DNA of 64,000 bases from Streptomyces griseorubiginosus. Lineage in GTDB: Bacteria; Actinomycetota; Actinomycetes; Streptomycetales; Streptomycetaceae. The DNA lies in NCBI RefSeq assembly GCF_001514195.1, contig NZ_KQ948741.1, forward strand, positions 1-64,000. The letters are read 5' to 3'. The translations under genes and the position numbers were made by a program. Positions 7,352-15,685 of the stretch are shown in pieces; the stretch's first letter is position 1; each line of letters opens with the position of its first letter. A model generated the notes under the pieces. It was not told where the DNA came from. It made no database searches and saw only the letters and a list, made by a program, of their open reading frames with translations.

Positions 7352-7954
7352 CTAGGCCGGCTTGCCCTCTGTCCCATGCCACGGCCAGTAGGAGAAGCCG
7401 TTGCCGGTGTACCAGTCCAGGCGGGTCCTGCCGCATGCACCGCTGTGCACGTCCAGGAAGTCGTAGTTGACGGCCTTGATCGACCTCTTGGGGAAAGTCA
7501 CGGAGATTTCCGTAGTGACAGTGCCGCGTGAGGGGATCGTGCCCACGGTCAGGGACTGTGAGTTCCACAGGGGCAGCGAGCCGTTGGTCTTGCTGTTCCA
7601 GTGCAGCGCCATTGAGTGCCAGGAGCCCTTGCCGACGCGCCAGCGCACGTGGGGCGCGGGGCCCCGGTTCTTCATGAGGTTGCCGATGGCGAAGACGTAC
7701 GAGGCCTTGGTCAGTGCTGCGTTCTCGGTGTTGTGGAGCCGGAGCTTGGCATGGAGCGCAACGTCGGGCTTCCGTGCGGTGGGTACGACCGATCCGGCAG
7801 CGTCCGAGACCGACACGGCTCCGTACCGGCAGGTGTACCCGAGGGCGTTGTCCTTCGGCGTGGCGGCAGTCGCGGCACCTTGGGCGGCGAGCACGCCGAG
7901 GACGCCGGCTGTGGCGGCGAGAACGGCGCCCTGGCGAACAGTGGTGTTCAACAT
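7352..7954 (-). CDS. Secreted hypothetical protein, 200 aa
   Basis: The protein begins MLNTTVRQGAVLAATAGVLG and has a Sec signal peptide with likely cleavage after ATAA near residue 31. The mature part is about 170 residues, rich in beta-type sequence, Trp and His (for example WRVGKGSWHSMALHWNSK near 115), with two cysteines (in YTCRYG and GACGRT) that could form a disulfide. The ATG at 7954 follows GAGGAGG and is preferred over an ATG 27 bases upstream. It resembles small Streptomyces exported proteins of unknown function. No catalytic motif is recognised. Confidence 0.72.
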   Translation of the reverse strand: MLNTTVRQGAVLAATAGVLGVLAAQGAATAATPKDNALGYTCRYGAVSVSDAAGSVVPTARKPDVALHAKLRLHNTENAALTKASYVFAIGNLMKNRGPAPHVRWRVGKGSWHSMALHWNSKTNGSLPLWNSQSLTVGTIPSRGTVTTEISVTFPKRSIKAVNYDFLDVHSGACGRTRLDWYTGNGFSYWPWHGTEGKPA

Positions 7955-8071
7955 CTCCTCCTCATCGCCTTGATGGCACAACGACCGCGGCCTGCCGTCA
8001 ATGATCTTTGCGGGATCATTGCGTACTGGAGAGCCACCCCGACCAGGCCGCGCCCCAAGCAGGGGCGGGCC

Positions 8072-8106
8072 AAGGGGACTCCGGCATTGGGCGCCGGGGT
8101 CCCCTT
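8072..8106. terminator. Terminator downstream of the pectate lyase gene
   Basis: Arms 8072-8085 and 8093-8106 pair at 13 of 14 positions with a 7-base loop. It lies just after the stop (8114) of the minus-strand pectate lyase gene. Confidence 0.75.
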
Positions 8107-8113
8107 CCGTGCG

Positions 8114-9685
8114 CTACAGCGTGACCTGCTTGCCCCCGAAGGTCACCACCAGGCTGCCGTTCGCGGCGAACGACCAGCCCAGGGCGCCGGAGTACGCGGC
8201 GCAGCGGGACCCGTTCGTGCCGGACCAGAACTGGTTGGAGCTGTCGGCGTCACCGGCGTACCGGTCGTTGCCCCCGCTGTTGCACGAGGTGTTGGAGCGG
8301 AAGACCGAGGTGCCCTTCTCGAAGTTGAAGTTGCGCTCGGTGTTGGAGACGGAGACGTTGCTCGTGATCGTCATCGAGCCGGGGTTGCTGTTGTAGGTGA
8401 ACCCGTGGTGGCCGTTGCCGTAGGCGAGCGAGTGCTGGACGACGTGGTCGACCGCGATGTCGTCGCCGCCGAGCTTGTACCCGTTGCGGTCGCCGTTGCC
8501 GGCCTGCGAGCCGTCGCTGAGCGTGCCGTTGCCGTAGGACAGGGAGTACTCGATGGTCACCGGGCCGATCGGGCCGGTGTCGGTCTTGGTGTAGAGGTCC
8601 CAGCCGTCGTCGATGTTGTTGTGCGAGACGGCGTACCGGAACACGTTGCCGGTGCCGGTGGTGAGCTTCGCGGCGAAACCGTCCGCGTCCTCGCCGTCGG
8701 AGTCGGCGTTGTCGTGCGACTCGGCGCTCAGGATCAGGTTGTTCGACGGCCACTGGCTCGCCGGGGTGGTGGAGGCGATCCGGCCGAGCTGGAGTCCGGT
8801 GTCCCGGTTGAAGCGGGTCACGGTGCGTTCGACGACGTTGTTGCTGCCGCCGACGTAGATGCCGTTGTCCCCGGCCCGCTCGACGACCAGGCCGTAGAGC
8901 TTCCAGTAGTCGGCGTTGAGCTGGAGGCCCCGGTTGACGGAACTCTCGCTCTGCGCCGCGAAGTTGAGCACCGGCGTCTCGCCCGGGTAGGCGGAGAGCG
9001 TGGTGCGGGCGGCCGCGGTGCCGTTCCGGCCGGCCGGGATGGTCACCGTCGAGGAGTAGGCGTACGTCCCTCCCCGCAGGTAGATGGTCCCGCCGGCGGT
9101 GACGCGGCTGATGGCCGAGGTGAGCGTGGTGGGCGCGGTCACGGTGCCGGCCGCGCCGTCGGTGCCGGTCGGTGACACGTACAGGGCGCTGCTCGACGGC
9201 GGGGTCGTGGTGCCGGAGGTCTCGGCGTCCAGGTAGTCGACGTTGGGCAGGCCGTTCGCGGTCGTGGGGTTGAGCCGGACCGTGTTGCCGCCCGCCGTCA
9301 CCGGGACGGTGAGGGTCTTGGTGGTCCAGCCGGTCCAGGTGCCGGTGGACTCGAAGGAGGCCGAGGAGACCGTCGAGCCGTTCACGATGATGTCCGCCGT
9401 TCGGGCGGTGGTGGTGCCGTTGGCGAAGCGGACGCTCAGGGTCGCCGTGCCCGTTGCGGGTGCGGACACGGTGAACTGGGCGTAGGCGCCGGTGGCGTTG
9501 GTGCCGTTGCAGAAACCGCTGCCGGAGTAGCCGGCGTACTCGGTCTCGACGGCTCCGGTGCAGACTGCGGGGGAGGTCTCGGCCTCGTACCGGTTGGGGG
9601 CGGCTTGCGCGGTGGTGGTGCCGGACAGTGCGACGAGCGTGCCGGCGAGGAGGCCGACGGAGGGGATGAGGGGTCTCAGGCGCAT
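8114..9685 (-). CDS. Secreted pectate lyase, family PL9 with CBM35
   Basis: A secreted pectin-degrading enzyme. Residues 1-29 form a signal peptide (cleavage after AQAA). A CBM35-type carbohydrate-binding module spans about 32-155 (RYEAETSPAVCTG, then GLPNVDYLDAE). A Thr/Pro/Ser linker leads to a right-handed parallel beta-helix from about 165 to the end. Inside it the stretch DNADSDGEDADGFAAKLT carries the aspartates and the lysine expected of the PL9 calcium and catalytic site, followed by NNIDDGWDLYTK. The enzyme would cleave polygalacturonate by beta-elimination outside the cell. The palindrome at 9756-9769 upstream suggests LacI-type carbon-source control. Substrate preference within pectins cannot be read from sequence. 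Confidence 0.88.
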   Translation of the reverse strand: MRLRPLIPSVGLLAGTLVALSGTTTAQAAPNRYEAETSPAVCTGAVETEYAGYSGSGFCNGTNATGAYAQFTVSAPATGTATLSVRFANGTTTARTADIIVNGSTVSSASFESTGTWTGWTTKTLTVPVTAGGNTVRLNPTTANGLPNVDYLDAETSGTTTPPSSSALYVSPTGTDGAAGTVTAPTTLTSAISRVTAGGTIYLRGGTYAYSSTVTIPAGRNGTAAARTTLSAYPGETPVLNFAAQSESSVNRGLQLNADYWKLYGLVVERAGDNGIYVGGSNNVVERTVTRFNRDTGLQLGRIASTTPASQWPSNNLILSAESHDNADSDGEDADGFAAKLTTGTGNVFRYAVSHNNIDDGWDLYTKTDTGPIGPVTIEYSLSYGNGTLSDGSQAGNGDRNGYKLGGDDIAVDHVVQHSLAYGNGHHGFTYNSNPGSMTITSNVSVSNTERNFNFEKGTSVFRSNTSCNSGGNDRYAGDADSSNQFWSGTNGSRCAAYSGALGWSFAANGSLVVTFGGKQVTL

Positions 9686-9755
9686 CGTTCGTCTCCATGG
9701 TGTGTGGTGACGGGGGGCACGTGTTCCGCGGATGTTCTGCGGACGCCCCTCGGAC

Positions 9756-9769
9756 GGTAAGCGCTTACC
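9756..9769. promoter_or_regulatory. LacI-type palindromic operator (ggtaagcgcttacc)
   Basis: A perfect 14-bp palindrome with the central GCGC typical of LacI/GalR-family operators. It lies 71 bp upstream of the pectate lyase start and 67 bp upstream of trpF on the other strand. Pectate lyase control is the likelier role. No LacI gene is present in the window, so the regulator would act in trans. Confidence 0.65.
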
Positions 9770-9835
9770 ATGGTCACGTCAACGGCTGTGTATGTGATTG
9801 CTGTTCACAGATACGAATTGGATACGGTGGGCGGC

Positions 9836-10453
9836 ATGACGCTCTTCGTGAAGATCTGCGGCCTGAGGACCGAGCAGGACGTCGACACGGCCGTCGAGGC
9901 CGGCGCCGACGCCATCGGGTTCGTGTTCTCCGACAGCCCGCGCCGCATCGACCCCGCGACGGCCGCGCGGCTGGCCGCCAGGATCCCGGAGAACGTCCTG
10001 ACGGTGGGGGTGTTCCGCCGCGAGCCCCTGGAGTACGTCCGCTCCGTGGCCACCGAGTCCGGCATCGGGGCCGTCCAGTTGCACGGCCCCGAGGACCGTG
10101 ACTACTACGCCTCCCTGGCCACCGGCGGCTGGACCCTGATCCGCGCCGCCGCCTTCGGCGACTCCGTCCCGCGCTGCGGGGAGTTCGGCGAGGACATGCT
10201 GCTCCTGGACGCCCCGGTGCCGGGCTCGGGCATCGCCTGGGACTGGTCGCGCAAGCAGGTCGCGGCCGCGGGCGAGAAGTGGCTGCTGGCCGGCGGCCTG
10301 ACCCCGGAGAACGTCCGCGAGGCCGTGGACGTCACCCGCCCCTGGGGCGTCGACGTCTCCAGCGGCGTGGAGGCGAGCCGGGGCGTGAAGGACCCGACCC
10401 TGATCACGGCGTTCGTGGAGGCGGCACGAGCGGGAGCGCCCGCCGCGGGGTGA
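9836..10453 (+). CDS. trpF: Phosphoribosylanthranilate isomerase
   Basis: This (beta/alpha)8-barrel enzyme converts N-(5'-phosphoribosyl)anthranilate to CdRP, the third step of tryptophan synthesis. Family motifs are all present: KICGLR at residues 6-11 (catalytic Cys), GFVFSDSPRRI, AVQLHG, LLAGGLTPENV and the phosphate-binding GVDVSSGVE near 177. Length (205 aa) is normal. The ATG at 9836 is preferred over an in-frame upstream ATG at 9770, which sits directly after the LacI-type palindrome and would add 22 non-family residues. No other trp gene is nearby. Streptomyces normally lack trpF because PriA (HisA) does both reactions, so a dedicated copy is unusual. Confidence 0.92.
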   Translation: MTLFVKICGLRTEQDVDTAVEAGADAIGFVFSDSPRRIDPATAARLAARIPENVLTVGVFRREPLEYVRSVATESGIGAVQLHGPEDRDYYASLATGGWTLIRAAAFGDSVPRCGEFGEDMLLLDAPVPGSGIAWDWSRKQVAAAGEKWLLAGGLTPENVREAVDVTRPWGVDVSSGVEASRGVKDPTLITAFVEAARAGAPAAG

Positions 10454-10544
10454 GGGCGGCCGGTGGCGCCGGGTCGGCCGGGGTGCAAGCGCGGGAGCGC
10501 CCGCCGTCGGCCGGGTGGACTGACGACGGGCGCTCAGGTAGGGC

Positions 10545-10620
10545 TTTTAGGGGCGCGGGGCTGTATCGATCAGCGGCTACCGCCGCGCGGGCGCGACCAG
10601 CCACGACGGCGCGGCAGACG
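10545..10620. repeat. Dispersed Streptomyces-type intergenic repeat
   Basis: The stretch cttttaggggcgcggggctg and what follows, including the small hairpin gcggc-tacc-gccgc (10573-10586) and gcgcgaccagccacgacgg, matches a repeated intergenic element I remember from many Streptomyces genomes. It sits between the convergent trpF and the secreted transglycosylase-like gene. Only one copy is visible in this window, so dispersion rests on memory. Confidence 0.55.
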
Positions 10621-10640
10621 GGATGTGACCCGTCGTGGCA

Positions 10641-13553
10641 CTACTTCCCCCTCACCGGGACGAAAGCCAACGCATCCCACGCAATCGACGCATCCCCCGT
10701 CCCATCACCCGTGGCCGAGGCCAGCGAAACACTCGGCGTCCCCGCGAAGTCGTACGACCCCAGCGACACCCACGCGTTCTTCCCACCCGTGTCCTGCGAG
10801 ATCGTCTTCTCCACGACCGTCCCGTCCCCGAGATCGATCCGGTACGTCGCCGACGGCGTGTTCGCCTCGTGGTCCGGCAGATGCACCATGACCTCCGCCG
10901 ACCCCACCACCTTCCGGTCCGGCGTCCAGGTACCCGTGACCACCGAGTCGGTGTACGACGGCACCCGCGTGTGGGTCAGCCAGAAGTGGCCCCCGAACCC
11001 GGCCCCCAGCTGATGGAAGTCGATCTTCGAGGGATAGACGGTCGCCCCGTTCTGCTGCGCCGACCCGAAGGTGAACGTCAGCGTCCCCCGGCTCGTCCAG
11101 TTCCGCTTGCCCGCACAGGGGTTGGTGGAGCCGACCCGGAACTTCACCGTGTTCGGCACGTCGTCCACGATCAGGGCGTTCGCCGGGAGCGTGGACGTGC
11201 AGGCCGCCGGATGCGGGGCGGCGACCTTCGGCTCGGGGTCACCCGCCGCGTACTTCAGCACCTCGGTGCCGCAGGTCGCCGTGCAGTCGGTCCAGCTCAC
11301 CGGCTGGTGCCACCAGCACTTGAAGTCGTCGCGCTGGCACGGCCCTTCGGGCTGGCTGGAGCCCGCGACCTTGCGGGGCTTGGTGATGTCACAGTCGTTG
11401 GCGGTGGGCTTGCAGAAGGTGTCGTGCGCGGGCTCGGCGGCAGGCGCCCCGGAGGGCCACTCGCCGACGGTGAACGCCCTGACGGCCGCCCCGGTCGCCG
11501 GGTCCGTCTTCTGCTGGGAGTAGGCGGCCCAGCCGAGCACCCGCTCCGGGTACGTCCACAGGTTGGGGGTGCGGGCGTCGTCGTAGCCGGACGACAGGAA
11601 CATCGTGCGGTCGGCCGGGTAGAGGCCGTTGGCCGGGTTGTTGAACCAGCCGAGGCCCCACGGCGCGCTCGCGTCCGTCGAACTGGGCAGGTTGAGGCCG
11701 CTGTTGTAGGCCCACAGCGCGAGCCACCAGTTCTCCAGGTACTTCGGGTCGCCGCCGTTGACGAGCAGGCCCCTGTCGTAGAGCTGGTTCCACTTGTCCT
11801 GGAGGATCTGGAGCCCCGCGGCGATGTTGGCCGCGTAGTCCACGGTGAGCGCCTGCTGCTGCTCGGCGGTGTACGTGGTGTCCGCCTTGGCCATGCCGCT
11901 GGTCACCTGGGCGATGCCGTAACCGCAGTCAGCGGCCGCCCAGTTGACGGTGTGGACGCTGCCGGCGTTGCCGTAGTAGCCGCCCTGGATGAAGTTGCTG
12001 CTCTCGCCGGCGGCCGCCCGGGAACTGGCCTGGAGCAGGTTGGACTCCTGGGAGAGCACCCCGAGCATGACCTGCGCGGGGACCCGGCCGCCGCCCTTGA
12101 GCGGGGTCGAGGGGAACAGGCCCTGCGGGGTGTACGACGGGAGCTCGCTGCCGTTCCAGCCGCTGCGCCGGCGCACGTCGAGCTTGCCCTGCACGGCGAG
12201 GTCCGTCGCCCACTCGGCCTGCGCGGTCGAGGGCTGGAGCGACTGGAGCTTCGGGTCGTTGCGGGTGACGGCGCAGGCGCGGTCGGGGTCGGTGGTGGAG
12301 GTCGCCGGGTCGTCGTCGGCGGTGCTCTTCATGTGGACGCTGTCGGTGTGCACGCCGTCGGACAGGGCCGGGGACTGCTCGGCGCCCTGGGCCGCCGCCT
12401 TGGGGACGACCTTGAACCCGACGCTGCTGTCGCTGCCGGGCAGCACCGCGTCGATGCCGACCGGCTGCGCGAGGCCCGAGGCCGTCTTCCGGCCGCCGGC
12501 CGCCTCGGTGCCGTTGCCGACGGAGGTCAGCGCGAGCGAGCCGGTGGTGGAGACCTCGGCGGAGGCCGGCACGTCCAGCGTCCGCCAACTCTTCGGCAGC
12601 GCCGAGTGCTTGACGGCGTCCTCGGCGTCCCGGCCGGTCACGAAGACGCGGCCGCCGTTGCCGTGCACCGCGAGGGAGCCCAGCGCGCCGGAGCCGAGGA
12701 GCTGGTCGGAACCCGCCGAGGTGACCCGGCGCACCTGCACCTGCTTGCCGTCGGGTACCTGGTAGGCGAGCCCGCGGTGCGCGTCCGGCACCAGCCGGAA
12801 CGGCGTACCACCGGTCTTGGCGAGGGTGCTGGTGTCGCCCTTGGCGTCCACGGAGACCACGGCGTCGCCCCGGGCGGCCGCGATCTCGTTCCCGAAGGGC
12901 ACGGCGGAGGTGAGCTGACCGGCGACGGTCTGCTGCCGCACCAGTTTCGCCCGGGCGGTGTCGACGGTGAGCAGCTCGGTGTCGTCGCCCTGCGGCCGGG
13001 TCAGGACGGCCTGTTCGCCGTCGCCGCAGCCGGGGTTGAAGTAGGCGAGGGAGACCAGCTCGGGCAGCTTGGTCACACGGCCGTCCGCGAGGTCGACCAC
13101 GGCGGCGAACGCGCCCTGCTGGAAGCCCTGTTGGTCGTTGACGGCCTGCCGGGGCGCGTAGACCACGACGGCACGGTCGCCGGAGCCGGTCACACAGGTC
13201 TGGCCGATCCACTGGTCGGTGTCGACGCCCGGCTCGGACAGGGTGGCCGCGGTGTGCCACCGGTAGGCGTCGGCCGCGTCGGCGACCAGGACGTGCAGTC
13301 CGGTGGCGTCACCGTCGTAGGTGACGATCCGGTCGCCGGACTTCTGCCAGCCGGAGGGGAGTCGGGAGGTGTCGGTGATGCGGTCCGTCGGGGCCGGCGC
13401 CGGGTCGGAGGGGTCGGTCAGGGCCGCGGACGCGAGAGGCGCGACGAGGGCGAGTGCCGCTACGGACATACCGGAAGCCGCGAGTATTCTCCCGCGCCGG
13501 TTCTTCGGCACCCAGCGGTGCCGGCCTCCTGGATATTCACGAATGGTGCGCAA
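10641..13553 (-). CDS. Large secreted protein with transglycosylase-like and golvesin-type domains
   Basis: This 970-residue exported protein has a twin-Arg-rich N-terminus and a hydrophobic signal (about 26-43, cleavage near ASAA). Residues 50-400 look like a beta-propeller-type repeat region. Residues about 470-680 resemble a lytic-transglycosylase (SLT/lysozyme-like) domain: VMLGVLSQESNLLQ carries the candidate catalytic Glu, then CGYGIAQVTSGM and WWLALWAYNSG. Cysteine-rich sequence follows (CQRDDFKCWW, CTATCGTE). The last 130 residues, with VMVHLPDHEANT, TYRIDLGDG and IAWDALAFVPV, match the golvesin C-terminal-like domain. A role in cell-wall remodelling or in an exported filament is plausible but inferred. 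It is monocistronic, with a 240-bp leader. Confidence 0.82.
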   Translation of the reverse strand: MRTIREYPGGRHRWVPKNRRGRILAASGMSVAALALVAPLASAALTDPSDPAPAPTDRITDTSRLPSGWQKSGDRIVTYDGDATGLHVLVADAADAYRWHTAATLSEPGVDTDQWIGQTCVTGSGDRAVVVYAPRQAVNDQQGFQQGAFAAVVDLADGRVTKLPELVSLAYFNPGCGDGEQAVLTRPQGDDTELLTVDTARAKLVRQQTVAGQLTSAVPFGNEIAAARGDAVVSVDAKGDTSTLAKTGGTPFRLVPDAHRGLAYQVPDGKQVQVRRVTSAGSDQLLGSGALGSLAVHGNGGRVFVTGRDAEDAVKHSALPKSWRTLDVPASAEVSTTGSLALTSVGNGTEAAGGRKTASGLAQPVGIDAVLPGSDSSVGFKVVPKAAAQGAEQSPALSDGVHTDSVHMKSTADDDPATSTTDPDRACAVTRNDPKLQSLQPSTAQAEWATDLAVQGKLDVRRRSGWNGSELPSYTPQGLFPSTPLKGGGRVPAQVMLGVLSQESNLLQASSRAAAGESSNFIQGGYYGNAGSVHTVNWAAADCGYGIAQVTSGMAKADTTYTAEQQQALTVDYAANIAAGLQILQDKWNQLYDRGLLVNGGDPKYLENWWLALWAYNSGLNLPSSTDASAPWGLGWFNNPANGLYPADRTMFLSSGYDDARTPNLWTYPERVLGWAAYSQQKTDPATGAAVRAFTVGEWPSGAPAAEPAHDTFCKPTANDCDITKPRKVAGSSQPEGPCQRDDFKCWWHQPVSWTDCTATCGTEVLKYAAGDPEPKVAAPHPAACTSTLPANALIVDDVPNTVKFRVGSTNPCAGKRNWTSRGTLTFTFGSAQQNGATVYPSKIDFHQLGAGFGGHFWLTHTRVPSYTDSVVTGTWTPDRKVVGSAEVMVHLPDHEANTPSATYRIDLGDGTVVEKTISQDTGGKNAWVSLGSYDFAGTPSVSLASATGDGTGDASIAWDALAFVPVRGK

Positions 13554-13754
13554 GGAATTCCGCCTGAATTCATTTGTGAAGGTCGATACCGGCCGCGCGT
13601 TCCCCCAGGCCGGTGACGCGGAAGGTACCAGTCCGCTATGGCCGTCATGGTTGGCGTGGGAGATCTACGGGCCGGTATCCACGAAATATCCACGGAAATC
13701 AAACAGCGCTTTTCCTTTTGTTACCGTCCCTTGGGAGACGGTCGTGACGACGTG

Positions 13755-13790
13755 CGAGGGCCCGGGTCCCCGCCGGGACCCGGGCCCTCG
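13755..13790. terminator. Strong hairpin terminator after the TAP peptidase gene
   Basis: A perfect 15-bp stem with a 6-base loop (13755-13769 and 13776-13790), five bases beyond the stop of the minus-strand peptidase gene. Confidence 0.88.
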
Positions 13791-13795
13791 TTTCG

Positions 13796-15415
13796 TCAGC
13801 GCAGCGAACCGATCCGGTCCACCCGCTCGTTCACTCCCTCGCGGAGTTCCTTCAGGGTCGTCCCCGGCGGGGCCACCGTGGGCTCCGACGACGGCGGCTG
13901 GGTCTCGTCCGTGCACCTCGCCCCGCGGGACGGGACCTTCAGGTTCACGAGGTAGTCCGTGATCCGGTCCGTCGCGCAGACGCTGCGGTTGAACGCCGTG
14001 TGGCCCTCCGCCTCGAAGGTGAGGAGGCGGCCGTTGTCGAGCTCACGGGAGAGGGCCACCGCGTCCTGGTACGGGGTGTCCGGGTCCCCGGTGTTGCCGA
14101 TGACCAGGATCGGCGCGGAGCCCTTCGCCCGGAAGGTGCCGGCGTAGCGGCTGGTGTGCTCGCCCTTCCACTGGACGCAGGCCGTGGCGTGCTGGTGGTC
14201 GTAGGTGGGCGGGCCGTAGGCCATGGCGGGACCGAGGAGCGGGGCCAGCCTGGCGTTGGTCGTGACCTCGCGCTTCAGCAGTGCCGGGTCGCTCGGGTAC
14301 TTCTTGTCGACGCACTCGACCACGACGTTCGGGTTGAGGAAGTCGAAGCTCGCCGGGGACGGCGGCCGCAGCAGGAACGACGTGTTGTCGCGCAGCTGCG
14401 CCTTGCGCAGGGCCTCCCCGAAGGACGGCCAGATGACCTTGCCCTCGTTGATGTTGAACATCAGCCGGTAGACGAGGGTGTAGCCGTTGGCCTGGCCCCC
14501 GTTGGCGGTGGGCACCGGGTTGGCGTCCAGGTCGGCCTTCAGCTTCTCGAACGCCCCGCGCGGGTCCCCGTCGCCGAAACCGCAGGTCGTCGGGTTCGCC
14601 TTGCACCAGTCCAGGAAGCGGCCCATCGCCCCGTCCAGGGCCAGGTACTGCGGACGGTCGTAGGCGTAGGGGCGGTTCGTGTAGTGCTCGGGGTCGTACG
14701 CTCCGTCGAGCGCGAGCGCGCGCACCCGCTTCGGGAACATCGCCGCGTAGACCGTACCGATGTAGGAGCCGAACGAGCGTCCGTAGTAGGTGAGTTGCTT
14801 CTCGCCGAGCGCCTGGCGCAGCAGGTCGATGTCCCGGGCGACGTACTGGGTGCCGACGTACGGCAGCAGGTCGCCCGCGTTGTCCTGGCAGGCCTGGTCG
14901 AAGTCGGCGGCCTGTCGCACCGCCGGTTCGTAGGCGTCGGGGCCCGGGACGCCCTTGGCGGCGGTCACGGCCCGGGTGTAGGTCGGGTCGTCCCAGCACA
15001 CCACCTGGGAGCTGCGGCCCACGCCACGCACGTCGTAGCCGAAGACGTCGAAGTCCTCGCGCAGGGCGGTCGGCAGGTCGTCGTAGTTGTTGCGCACGAA
15101 GTCCACGCCGGAGTTGCCCGGGCCGCCCGGCTGGAGGAACAGCGTGCCCTTGCGCTTCGACGGGTCGGTCGCCTTCTTGCGGATGACGGCGAGGGTGAGG
15201 GTCCTGCCCTGCGGCTCCCGGTAGTCCAGGGGCACCTGGGCGTTCGCGCACTCGAACCCGCCCTGGCAGTCGGACCAGGCGAGGGCCGGCACGGGCGGTG
15301 CGGACGGGGCGGTCGGAGTGGTCGGGGTGGCCGACGCCGAGGTCGCGGCCCCGGTCCAGGCCACGGCGAGCGCGCTCACCGCCGCTCCGGTGAGTCTGAG
15401 TCGTCTGAACTTCAC
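13796..15415 (-). CDS. Secreted alpha/beta-hydrolase, tripeptidyl aminopeptidase (TAP) type
   Basis: A secreted serine exopeptidase of the Streptomyces SlpD/TAP group. Residues 1-29 are a signal peptide. The oxyanion-hole motif QPGGPGNSG lies at about 95-103, and the nucleophile elbow GRSFG places the catalytic Ser at 214. The C-terminal TAP-like domain carries GNTGDPDTPY (candidate Asp) and EGHTAFN (candidate His). Length (539 aa) is as expected. The ATG at 15415 directly precedes MKFRRLRLTG. Such enzymes trim tripeptides from N-termini of extracellular proteins. The gene is divergent from the MMPL transporter across about 270 bp and ends at a strong hairpin. Confidence 0.88.
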   Translation of the reverse strand: MKFRRLRLTGAAVSALAVAWTGAATSASATPTTPTAPSAPPVPALAWSDCQGGFECANAQVPLDYREPQGRTLTLAVIRKKATDPSKRKGTLFLQPGGPGNSGVDFVRNNYDDLPTALREDFDVFGYDVRGVGRSSQVVCWDDPTYTRAVTAAKGVPGPDAYEPAVRQAADFDQACQDNAGDLLPYVGTQYVARDIDLLRQALGEKQLTYYGRSFGSYIGTVYAAMFPKRVRALALDGAYDPEHYTNRPYAYDRPQYLALDGAMGRFLDWCKANPTTCGFGDGDPRGAFEKLKADLDANPVPTANGGQANGYTLVYRLMFNINEGKVIWPSFGEALRKAQLRDNTSFLLRPPSPASFDFLNPNVVVECVDKKYPSDPALLKREVTTNARLAPLLGPAMAYGPPTYDHQHATACVQWKGEHTSRYAGTFRAKGSAPILVIGNTGDPDTPYQDAVALSRELDNGRLLTFEAEGHTAFNRSVCATDRITDYLVNLKVPSRGARCTDETQPPSSEPTVAPPGTTLKELREGVNERVDRIGSLR

Positions 15416-15685
15416 TGTCTTTGTTCCCCCTTGGGCTGGTCAGGCCTCAGTGAATCGGTCGTCATCACCGACGAATCGGTTCTCTCACAGAGGACACACA
15501 GCAAATCCCGCCGCATGGTTCCCGGACGGGGTCGGCTCCCGGTCCGTCGTCCTGCGGGCCTACTCCGCGGCCGCCGCCTACTGCGTACCGAGTAGCGGGG
15601 ATGTCGGCAGGCGCACGACGACACGGCGGGTCTCGTCCGACGAGTCTGGAGGGACTGTTCGGCATCAGATGTGGAGACCCTCGCC

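Noticed and set aside
5518..7440. 640-codon minus-strand frame
   Set aside because: Antisense shadow of the ECF, CU044_5270 and haem-oxygenase genes; no recognisable domain.
10635..13616. 993-codon plus-strand frame opposite the transglycosylase-like gene
   Set aside because: Arg/Val/Gly-rich antisense shadow without any domain; the minus-strand protein has clear domains and a signal peptide.
15632..15644. 13-bp palindrome ctcgtc-c-gacgag before the MMPL gene
   Set aside because: Short and common in GC-rich DNA; no second copy or adjacent regulator, so not called an operator.
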